This document shows positions 54,401 through 60,909 of a DNA stretch of 64,000 nucleotides, in pieces. The notes beneath the pieces are model-generated. The model was not told where the DNA came from and ran no database searches. It was given only the letters and a program-made list of their open reading frames with translations. Position 1 is the stretch's first letter, and each line of letters begins with the position of its first letter. The position numbers and the translations under genes are program-made. The DNA is from Candidatus Ribeiella danica (GTDB lineage Bacteria; Chloroflexota; Chloroflexia; Chloroflexales; Roseiflexaceae), in the NCBI GenBank assembly GCA_016717335.1, contig JADKFS010000008.1:465607-529606 (forward strand), given 5' to 3'.

Positions 54401-55332
54401 GCGAGCGCGTCGGGCGCGCTGCTGTCGAGCCCGGGCAGGTTCACGAACAGCACGGTGATCCGGCGCAGCTCGGCCAGCCAGGCGGTCTGCCCGGCGACCA
54501 GGCGCGACAGGATCGCGCCGGGGATGTAGGCCCGCAGCGCGCCATCGACGCCGGTGACGAGCGGTGGGGGCTGCAGGGGGCGCCGAGCGGCGGGCGCGAG
54601 CACGGCTTCCAGCCGAACCGACATGGTGACAGGGTGAGGGGGTGACGCGGCGACAGAATCAGGCTCGACGTCATTAGTCTCCGTGTCTCCGTGTCTCCGT
54701 GTCTCCGTGTCTCCGACGACGGGGACGCCGGCGCACCACGCGCGCACCAGCGCCCAGGCCTCCGGCGCGAGCACCACCTCGCCGGGGCGGGCCAGCTGCA
54801 CGGCGGCGCCGGTCTGCAGCAGCGCCGGGCCGGCGACCAGCAGCTCCCAGCGGCCGTAGACGCCACCGACGTGCATGATCGCCACCTCGCCGGCGCCGAC
54901 GCCCGTGCGGATGGAGAGCGGCGTCCCTGCGGCCACCCCGCTGTCGCGCAACGTCTCCTGCAGCGCCAGCCCGCACTCTGCGGCGCGCGCGGCGGCCAGC
55001 GCCAGCGCCTGTTTGTCGGCGCGATCGTCGGCGGGCCAGAGCGCCAGCAGCGCGTCGCCGGCGAACTTGACGGTGTCGCCGCCGAACGCCGCGATCGTCG
55101 CCGCGAGCTTGCCGAACGCATCGTTGAGGATGGCGCTGAGGTCCTCCGCGCCGGCCGGGCCGCGCTGGGCCAGCCGCTCGGCCAGCGCGGTGAAGCCCGA
55201 GATATCGGCGAACAGCAGCGCCGCGGCGAAGCGCTCGGTGGCAGCCATGACCGCCGTGCCCGCGCCGCCCGCGTAGCGGCGCACGACCATCGCGGGGACG
55301 TAGCTGGCCAGTGTTTCGGGCAGGGTCGGCAT
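51448..55332 (-). CDS. Soluble-type (ADCY10-like) adenylate cyclase with ATPase and TPR repeats
   Basis: A 1294-residue multidomain protein. Cyclase domain 1 (about 33-195) keeps both metal aspartates, Asp43 in FADISGF and Asp93 in VKFAGDALLALW. Cyclase domain 2 (about 288-480) has LFVNLPG in place of the first Asp, with NKINVDEKG and YTMLGDVVNLAARL, as in the C2 half of mammalian soluble adenylate cyclase. An AAA/NB-ARC-like ATPase follows (EGDAGMGKSRLLENL, 527-541), then a long TPR array (about 900-1250). The order C1-C2-ATPase-TPR equals ADCY10, which is stimulated by bicarbonate. Two repeat-derived inserts are translated: GDTETRRHGDTETND (207-221) between the cyclase domains, and ETKDQGPRASQLSSPSLVVG (421-440) inside domain 2. 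Confidence 0.92.
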   Translation of the reverse strand: MPTLPETLASYVPAMVVRRYAGGAGTAVMAATERFAAALLFADISGFTALAERLAQRGPAGAEDLSAILNDAFGKLAATIAAFGGDTVKFAGDALLALWPADDRADKQALALAAARAAECGLALQETLRDSGVAAGTPLSIRTGVGAGEVAIMHVGGVYGRWELLVAGPALLQTGAAVQLARPGEVVLAPEAWALVRAWCAGVPVVGDTETRRHGDTETNDVEPDSVAASPPHPVTMSVRLEAVLAPAARRPLQPPPLVTGVDGALRAYIPGAILSRLVAGQTAWLAELRRITVLFVNLPGLDSSAPDALAQAQRVMRALQTALYRYEGSVNKINVDEKGVTLVAALGLPPLAHEDDPVRGVQAAMAMAATLHEFGMPSAIGITTGRAFCGEVGSVRRREYTMLGDVVNLAARLMQAAALETKDQGPRASQLSSPSLVVGPSSILCDEATFLAAQSRIAFEALPAISVKGKAEQIPIYRPLSPAHAQSRLQAARSNVDVVGRSVERAALAEQLQSLLRGGDGGVVLIEGDAGMGKSRLLENLRNLAETLRITTFVGTADAMEQSTPYYAWRGIFSRMLDLDVLGDVEARRAHVLNLLEDEPELLRLAPLLNAVLPLDLPDNEVTAQLSGQVRADNTRDLLLRLLQDSAARSPKLLILEDAHWFDSASWGLAQLACAQIRPLLQVIALRSPADPTSRHELSEEQRRVAEAAGLRLRLEALSPEDAETLVCLRLQVTALPEPVAQLIREKAQGNPFFSEELAYALRDAGLIRIAGGVCELAPDADLRALTFPENVQAAIISRIDRLTPTQQLALKVASVIGRVFAFRILQGIYPLELDRTRLTDDLATLARLDITPLDSPEPELAYSFKHAITQDVVYNLMLFAQRRQLHRAVAEWYERAYTDEPWLYQLLAYHWSKADVVGKAADYLEKAGAHALGICALREARTMFAQAVVQAGELRSQDQAQAQRRIMSLTRLLGETHHLLGEFAAARVCFGQSLALALLIGERKGAAEALSRLGRLDTDAGAYAEAREQLVESLALAREIDDRPGIAHVLNNLGNVAFRQGAYVEAEGHYQEGLAIYTALGDRSGLAFVFNGLGNTATAQHAFEAALYCYRESVTIRRALGDRWGVAGCLANIGWVTHLQRDYAAARASHEESLAIYRAIGDQRGTAISLVNLGFTLWELGEIGAAAELHYEALRLAMAIGAVPLALEALAGIARLHARGGQVEQAAELLGLALHHPASSADLHMQAEPVLAELRAALPPERLDMALRRGRAHQLASVAAGLLGEQTRLAAA
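53995..54075. repeat. GACCAAGG heptamer palindrome inside the cyclase gene
   Basis: GGGCCAACGACCAAAGACGG faces GGCCCTTGGCCCCTGGTCCT within cyclase domain 2. Same repeat type as the intergenic arrays at 13990 and 58340. Confidence 0.75.
54655..54716. repeat. CCGTGTCT octamer array inside the cyclase gene
   Basis: Four consecutive CCGTGTCT octamers encode the DTETRRHGDTET stretch of the linker between the two cyclase domains. Confidence 0.75.
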
Positions 55333-55356
55333 GGCAGGTATCCGCAGCGACGGCTA

Positions 55357-55365
55357 TGCTATAAT
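55357..55365 (+). promoter_or_regulatory. Extended -10 promoter of ruvA
   Basis: TGCTATAAT, 90 bp before the ruvA start and divergent from the cyclase gene. Confidence 0.5.
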
Positions 55366-55454
55366 CGGAGCCACACACGATGCGCCGGCGTTGCAAGGGT
55401 ATTGTACTCTGTGGCCCTACGGCTGGCAACCCGGAGCCTACGACTGATGATGAT

Positions 55455-56045
55455 ATGATCGCCTCCATCCGCGGCACCCTGATCTTCGTCGGCGTCGACC
55501 ACGTGGTCGTCGAGACCGGCGGCGTCGGCTTCCTGGTCTACGCCCCGCGCACAGTGCTCGGCTCGCTCGGCGAGATCGGCGGCGAGGTGCGGCTGTACAC
55601 CCACATGCACATCCGCGAGGACCTGCTGGCGCTGTACGGCTTCGCCTCGTCCGACCAGCGCCACCTGTTCGAGACGCTGCTGGGCGTCAGCGGGATCGGC
55701 CCGAAGGTCGCGCTGAGCCTGCTCTCGTCGGGCACGGCCGACGAGCTGCGCGCGGCGATCGCCGGCGGCGACACGGCCAGGCTGGGGCGCGTGCCCGGCA
55801 TCGGCAAGAAGACCGCCGAGCGGCTGGTGCTGGAGCTGCGCGGCAAGCTCGACCTCAAGGGGCTGCCGGCGGCCGGCGCCACCCCAGCGCTGAAGGCGGC
55901 CAACGCCGAGCTGGCCGAGATGCTGGTCAGCCTGGGCTTCAGCGCCGCCGAGGCCAGCGCCGCGATCGGCGCGCTGCCGGCCGACGCGCCGGCCGAGCTG
56001 GAGGAGCGCCTGCGGCTCGCGCTGCGCTACTTCGGCGGAGCCTAG
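55455..56045 (+). CDS. ruvA: Holliday junction DNA helicase subunit RuvA
   Basis: A 196-residue junction-binding protein that recruits RuvB for branch migration. Domain I starts MIASIRGTLIFVGVDHVVVE. Domain II has the two helix-hairpin-helix motifs LLGVSGIGPKVALSLLS and LGRVPGIGKKTAERLVLELR. Domain III (AEMLVSLGFSAAEASAAIGA) contacts RuvB. Length is normal. The ATG at 55455 gives the conserved N-terminus. ruvB and ruvC are not adjacent, unlike in many bacteria. Confidence 0.97.
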   Translation: MIASIRGTLIFVGVDHVVVETGGVGFLVYAPRTVLGSLGEIGGEVRLYTHMHIREDLLALYGFASSDQRHLFETLLGVSGIGPKVALSLLSSGTADELRAAIAGGDTARLGRVPGIGKKTAERLVLELRGKLDLKGLPAAGATPALKAANAELAEMLVSLGFSAAEASAAIGALPADAPAELEERLRLALRYFGGA

Positions 56046-56054
56046 CCTGCGCGC

Positions 56055-56190
56055 CCCACCCCCCTGCCATGAGAGGGGATGTAGAGATGGCGGTGGGGTG
56101 CGGCGCGCTTCGCGCGCCGCACCCCACCGCCAACACCATATCCCCCGCTCCCCCAGTGGGGGAGCGGGGGCAGGGGGTGAGGGGGATGGT
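56055..56190. repeat. Composite hairpin element
   Basis: CACCCCCCTGCCATGAGAGG flank, then GGCGGTGGGGTGCGGCGCGC-TTC-GCGCGCCGCACCCCACCGCC, then CCCCCGCTCCCCCAGTGGGG and GGAGCGGGGGCAGGGGGTGA, just after ruvA. Confidence 0.75.
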
Positions 56191-56263
56191 GTAGCACCAC
56201 AATTGATATGACACTCACCCATCAGGGATCGGTTACTGAAGCCATCTCGCAACAAAGAGTGTC

Positions 56264-56292
56264 TTGCGTTACGAGTGATGGTGGTATATACT
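56264..56292 (+). promoter_or_regulatory. Sigma-70-type promoter
   Basis: TTGCGT (56264-56269), 17-bp spacer, TATACT (56287-56292), 90 bp before the gene at 56382. Confidence 0.6.
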
Positions 56293-56381
56293 GCCGCGTA
56301 GGCAGCCGGCCAGCCGATGCTGCGCTCCCCCACGTCCCTAGCGCCTGCGCTGAAAGCGCACTAGAGTGAAGGAGGCCACGC

Positions 56382-57062
56382 ATGGCCAGTGCAGCCGAAG
56401 CCCGACAATCCTCCACAAGCCTGCAGCCGCGCGAATCGCGCCCGCTGTTCGTGAAGCTGCCGTTGCTCTGGAAGGCCATGATCATCACCTCCTTCGCGAT
56501 CAACCTGATCCTGATCGCCGCGCTGATCGGCCTGCTCTACTTCGCGTGGAGCTGGCGCGCCGCGCTCGCCGACACCACCGTGGGCCTGCAAGGCTTCGCG
56601 CGCGGCAACGTCGCCGAGCTGCGCGACGTCGTCCAGCAGCTCCAGGCGGCCCATATCAAGACGACCATCCCGCTCGAGCAGCCGCTGCCGCTCAAGGGCC
56701 TCGGCGTGGTCGTGCCGGTCAGCCAGGAGCCGACGGTGACGCTGGTCGACCCGGTGCCGCTCTCGCTCGAGGGCGCCGACATCGACCTGGGCAACGGCAA
56801 CCGGCTGCGCGCCAACAATATCAGCCTGGTGCTGCCGCAGGGCACGCCGCTCAAGATCAAGCTCGACATCAGCATCCCGCTCGACGACGTGACGATCCCG
56901 ATCAAGCTGAACGTCCCGGTCGACATCGCGATGGCCGACACCGAGCTGGCGCCGCAGTTCAAGCGCCTGGGCAACGTCGTCGACCGGCTGGTCTACCCGG
57001 CGCGCAGCCTGCTCGAGCTGCCGGACGTCCAGAAGCCCGCCCCGCCGCTGGTGCCGAAATAG
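56382..57062 (+). CDS. Hypothetical single-pass membrane protein
   Basis: A 226-residue protein of unknown family. A polar 28-residue N-terminus is followed by one transmembrane helix (AMIITSFAINLILIAALIGL) and an extracytoplasmic domain of about 170 residues. That domain is rich in Val, Leu, Pro and Asp in strand-like alternation, for example TVTLVDPVPLSLEGADIDLG and LKIKLDISIPLDDVTIPIKL, suggesting an all-beta fold. No enzyme motif is visible. GAAGGAGGC supports the ATG at 56382, and a good promoter lies upstream. It may be an envelope structural protein. Confidence 0.7.
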   Translation: MASAAEARQSSTSLQPRESRPLFVKLPLLWKAMIITSFAINLILIAALIGLLYFAWSWRAALADTTVGLQGFARGNVAELRDVVQQLQAAHIKTTIPLEQPLPLKGLGVVVPVSQEPTVTLVDPVPLSLEGADIDLGNGNRLRANNISLVLPQGTPLKIKLDISIPLDDVTIPIKLNVPVDIAMADTELAPQFKRLGNVVDRLVYPARSLLELPDVQKPAPPLVPK

Positions 57063-57240
57063 TAGTCAGTCGTCAGATGTCAGTAGTCAGTACCGATGCG
57101 TCACAATGCCATACAACGATACCGCCGACCGCCAACTGCTGACCGCCGCCTGCCGACCGCCGACCGCCGACCGCCGACTACTGACTACCGACTACTGACT
57201 ACCGACTACTGACTACTGACTACCGACTACCGACTACTGA
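57063..57240. repeat. Mixed heptamer array (GTAGTCA, CCGACCG, GACTACC)
   Basis: GTAGTCAGTCGTCAGATGTC arm, CCGACCGCCGACCGCCGACC tandem run, then about nine GACTACT/CGACTAC units. It fills the space between two same-strand genes. Confidence 0.75.
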
Positions 57241-57246
57241 ATACGG

Positions 57247-57963
57247 ATGACAATGAACAAGCTAGTGCTCTGGGACATCGACGGCACGCTGATGTACAGC
57301 GGCGGCGTGGCCGGCGAGGCGATGCGCGCGGCGATGCTGCATGTCTACGGCAGCTTCTCGGCCGAGGAGCGCCACCAGTACGCCGGGAAGACCGACCAGC
57401 AGATCATCCTGGAGGCGTTCGCCGACCGCGGCCACGACGACCTGCTGGGCGAGCTTGAGCTGTTCACCGCGACGTACATCGAGGAGCTGGGCCGCCGGCG
57501 CGCCGAGTTCCTGGCGCGCGGCCGCGTGCTGGCAGGCGTGGCGCAGGCGCTCGAGCGCCTGGCCGCCGAGCCGGTGGTGCAGTCGGTGCTGACCGGCAAC
57601 CTCCAGCCGATCGCGCGGATCAAGCTCGACATGATGCGGCTGGCCGACCACCTCGACCTCGACGTCGGCGCGTACGGCAGCGACCACCACCGCCGCGCCA
57701 GCCTCGTGCCGATCGCGGCGGCTCGCGCCGAGCGGCGCTACGGGCGGCCCTTCGCCGGCCCCGACGTGATCGTGATCGGCGACACGCCCAACGATATCGA
57801 CTGCGGCCGCGCCTCCGGCGCGCGCACGGTCGCGGTGGCCACCGGCCCCTTTAGCGTCGACGAGCTGCGCGCCCACGGCGCCGACGCGGTGCTGGCCGAC
57901 CTGTCCGACACGGGCGCGGCGATCGCGGCGATCCTGGGAGCGCTGGGCGACGGGAGACCGTAG
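57247..57963 (+). CDS. HAD-superfamily hydrolase (phosphoglycolate-phosphatase-like)
   Basis: A 238-residue HAD phosphatase. Motif I is LWDIDGTLM, motif II the LTGN segment (SVLTGNLQP), and motif IV IGDTPNDIDCG. A helical cap of about 60 residues (MRAAMLHVYGSFSAEERHQY onward) points to the Gph/pyrophosphatase-like subgroup. The substrate could be phosphoglycolate or another small phosphate ester. Start 57247 or 57253 is possible; neither has a clear ribosome site, since a repeat array lies immediately upstream. Confidence 0.85.
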   Translation: MTMNKLVLWDIDGTLMYSGGVAGEAMRAAMLHVYGSFSAEERHQYAGKTDQQIILEAFADRGHDDLLGELELFTATYIEELGRRRAEFLARGRVLAGVAQALERLAAEPVVQSVLTGNLQPIARIKLDMMRLADHLDLDVGAYGSDHHRRASLVPIAAARAERRYGRPFAGPDVIVIGDTPNDIDCGRASGARTVAVATGPFSVDELRAHGADAVLADLSDTGAAIAAILGALGDGRP

Positions 57964-57969
57964 GCCATT

Positions 57970-58670
57970 ATCGTCCGGGGCGCTCCGCCCCCGGCCCCCC
58001 GCCTTGTCATCTTGTCATCGTGTCATCGTGTCATCTTTTCTCCGGGGCGCTCCGCCCCCGGCCCCCCGCCTTGTCATCTTGTCATCTTGTCGTCTTTTCT
58101 CCGAGGCGCTCCGCCCCCGGCCCCCCGCCTTGTCATCTTGTCATCGTGTCATCTTTTCTCCGGGGCGCTCCGCCCCCGGCCCCCCGGCTGGGGGAACCCG
58201 CGCCGGTTCCCCCAGGCCCCCTCCGGCAAAGGATGCTGTACCAGCGGCAAGCAGCGTGGCGCATGCCAATCACCATTCCCGCGGGGCGGGTTGTGACCCG
58301 TTGCACGGCGATCGTCCAGCGTCCAGCGTCCATCGTCTTTGGTCCTTGGTCCTTGGTCCTTGGTCCTTGGTCTTTAGTCCAGCGTCTATCGTCCAGCGTC
58401 TATCGTCCGGGGCGCGCCGCCCCCGGCCCCCCGGCTGGGGGAACCCGCGCCGGTTCCCCCAGGCCCCCTCCGGCAAAGGATGCTGTACCAGCGGCAAGCA
58501 GCGTGGCGCATGCCCATCACCATTCCCACGGGGCGGGTTGTGACCCGTTGCACGGCGATCGTCCAGCGTCCAGCGTCCATCGTCTTTGGTCCTTGGTCCT
58601 TGGTCCTTGGTCGTTGGTCCTTGGTCGTTGGTCCTTGGTCGTTGGTCCTTGGTCCATCGCCCGTCCTCTC
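57970..58670. repeat. GC-rich dispersed repeat cluster with a 247-bp direct duplication
   Basis: Four GGGGCGCTCCGCCCC-type blocks alternate with CTTGTCAT octamers (57975-58180). Two copies follow, 247 bp apart (from 58186 and 58433), each with GGGGGAACCCGCGCCGGTTC, CTCCGGCAAAGGATGC and a TCCAGCG/GGTCCTT heptamer tail. No gene is seen. Confidence 0.75.
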
Positions 58671-58849
58671 TCCGGCGATCTGCGCTCGCACGGCTCGGCT
58701 GACAGCTTCCTGATAATCGGCCTCCGGCGCGTAGCGCATCCCTCACGCCTCGATCAGCGCTGGCTCATTCATCCTCGGCCTCCGCGGCGCTAGAATCGTC
58801 TCAACGATGGCGGTTCTATACGTCGCTATACATACGGAGGAGGTCAACG

Positions 58850-60754
58850 ATGAGACCCACACTGCTACGGCGCGGCTGGCGTATCGCCGCTGCGCTGATC
58901 GGGCTGGCGGCGCTCGCGCTCGCGGCGCTGCCCGCCGCCGCCGCGCCGTTCGACGGGCGGCGCACCCAGTTCGCCGACGGAGCCTTCCAGACCATCTGGA
59001 CGCGCACGGACGCCAGCGCGGTTCGCGGCGGGCGCAGCTGGTACTGGGGGCCGCAGCCCTGGTTCGACTACGCCGAGTTCTACCGCCAGGGCGTCAACGG
59101 CCTGCGCACCGTGCAGTACTTCGACAAGGCGCGCATGGAGATCAACAACCCGAACGACCGCAGCTTCCAGGGCGGCATGACCAACGGCCTGCTGGTGGTC
59201 GAGCTGGTCTCGGGGCACCAGAAGAAGGGCAACGACCCCTACGACTACGATGCGCGCTCGCCCGCCGACGTGCCGGTGGCCGGCAACCCCAAGGCCGACA
59301 ACCCCAACAGCCCGACCTACGCCTCGTTCATCGGCGTGGCGACCTTCGACAACAACAGCTACCGCGACCAGAACCGGCTGGGCCAGCGCGTCGGCGCGTC
59401 GATAGACAAGTGGGGCAACATCTCGGCCCGGCAGGACCTGGCCGACGCGCGCCCCGAGACCGAGATCGCGCAGTTCAACACCGCGACGAACCACAACATC
59501 CCCAAAGTCTTCTGGGAGTTCATGACCATGCAGGGGCCGGTGGTCGAGGATGGCCAGGTGCGCAGCCGCCCGATCGTCGACTGGCTGTCCACGATGGGCC
59601 TGCCGATCACCGACGCCTACTGGGTGCGCGCGAAGATCGGCCCGGCCGAGCAGGATGTGCTGGTGCAGCTGTTCGAGCGGCGCGCGCTGACCTACACGCC
59701 CGGCAACCCGGCCGGCTACAAGGTCGAGATGGGCAACGTCGGGCAGCACTACTTCCAGTGGCGCTACGGCAACCTCGGCCAGCCCTGGGCCGCGACCGAC
59801 CTCGGCATGCCGCTGCTGTACGCCTCGAAGGCGAAGGCCGACGATCGCTACGAGACGTGGATCTACCTGGCCACCGGCAACGTGCAGATGACCGGCGACC
59901 CGCTGCATCCATCGCGCGGCACCGACAGCGTGCCGTTCTCGTACCGCCGCAGCTACGACCCGCTGCGGGCCTGCATGCTGATCGACTCGCGGCGCGACGA
60001 CGGCGAGCACCGCCAGCTCTACCTGCTGCCGATCCTGCCGTATAGCTTCTCGGGCGAGTTCGAGAACACCTGCCTGCCGCAGCACCTGGACACGCGCAAG
60101 AGCACCACCGACCCGTTCATCCCGCCGCCCGGATCGGAGCCGCCGATCGCGAACGACTACAACCCGAGCATCTCGCCCGACGGCGCCAAGGTCGCGTTCG
60201 CCTCGGACCGCTACGGCTCGCCGCAGATCTTCCTGGCGCGCACCGACGGCGGGCTGGTCGTTCCGCTGCCGACCGACCCGGGCGTGTGCACGAGCCAGTA
60301 CCCGTCCTGGAGCCCGGATGGGCGCTCGCTCTACTGGGAGCGCAAGTGCGGCGACGGCAAGTTCTCGATCATGAAGGGCGACCTGCGCTACGACGAGGAC
60401 GCCACGGGCATGCTGTACGCCTCGCTGCCGAACATCCGCGAGCTGACCGGCCAGGACGCCGACAACCGCTACCCGCGCGTCTCGCCCGACGGCTCGAAGG
60501 TCGCGTTCACCTCGTACCGCGACGGCAACGCCGAGATCTACACGATGGACTCGAACGGCGGCGGCGTGGCCCGGCTGACCAACAGCGCGGCCGACGACGA
60601 CGCGCCAACCTGGAGCTCGAACGGCAGCCAGCTGGCCTTCGCCAGCAACCGCGACGGCGACTACGATATCTACATGATGAACGCCGACGGCAGCGGCCAG
60701 GTCCCGCTGACCAACAACACCGCCGAGGACCGCTGGCCCTCCTGGGCGCAGTAG
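58850..60754 (+). CDS. Secreted protein with a TolB-like WD40 propeller
   Basis: A 634-residue exported protein. The signal peptide is near AALIGLAALALAALPAAAAP. Residues about 35-330 are a domain found in Chloroflexota secreted proteins, with WYWGPQPWFDYAEFYRQGVN, VQYFDKARMEINNPN and VFWEFMTMQGPVVEDG; its function is unknown. The C-terminal third has PD40/TolB propeller blades such as NPSISPDGAKVAFASDRYGS, YPRVSPDGSKVAFTSYRDGN and QLAFASNRDGDYDIYMMNAD. GGAGGAGG supports the ATG at 58850. It may bind an envelope or extracellular partner. Confidence 0.85.
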   Translation: MRPTLLRRGWRIAAALIGLAALALAALPAAAAPFDGRRTQFADGAFQTIWTRTDASAVRGGRSWYWGPQPWFDYAEFYRQGVNGLRTVQYFDKARMEINNPNDRSFQGGMTNGLLVVELVSGHQKKGNDPYDYDARSPADVPVAGNPKADNPNSPTYASFIGVATFDNNSYRDQNRLGQRVGASIDKWGNISARQDLADARPETEIAQFNTATNHNIPKVFWEFMTMQGPVVEDGQVRSRPIVDWLSTMGLPITDAYWVRAKIGPAEQDVLVQLFERRALTYTPGNPAGYKVEMGNVGQHYFQWRYGNLGQPWAATDLGMPLLYASKAKADDRYETWIYLATGNVQMTGDPLHPSRGTDSVPFSYRRSYDPLRACMLIDSRRDDGEHRQLYLLPILPYSFSGEFENTCLPQHLDTRKSTTDPFIPPPGSEPPIANDYNPSISPDGAKVAFASDRYGSPQIFLARTDGGLVVPLPTDPGVCTSQYPSWSPDGRSLYWERKCGDGKFSIMKGDLRYDEDATGMLYASLPNIRELTGQDADNRYPRVSPDGSKVAFTSYRDGNAEIYTMDSNGGGVARLTNSAADDDAPTWSSNGSQLAFASNRDGDYDIYMMNADGSGQVPLTNNTAEDRWPSWAQ

Positions 60755-60761
60755 CGGGAGT

Positions 60762-60905
60762 GGCCCTCACCCCCCTGCCCCCCTCTCCCAGAACGGGAAA
60801 GGGGGGCGATCGTTCGTGGGTGTGGCGCGGCGGCGTTGCCGCCGCGCCACACCCACGAAAAAGAAACCCCCGCCCCTTACAGGGGCGGGGGCAGGGGGTG
60901 GGGTC
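60762..60905. repeat. Composite hairpin element
   Basis: GCCCTCACCCCCCTGCCCCC, CTCCCAGAACGGGAAAGGGG, then the perfect stem CGTGGGTGTGGCGCGGCGGC, loop GTT, GCCGCCGCGCCACACCCACG, then AAAAAGAAACCCCCGCCCC and GGGGCGGGGGCAGGGGGTGG. It lies between convergent genes. Confidence 0.8.
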
Positions 60906-60909
60906 ACAT

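Noticed and set aside
57970..58670. Several proline-rich plus-strand open frames
   Set aside because: They consist of GC-rich dispersed repeat and heptamer sequence and are open only because of composition.
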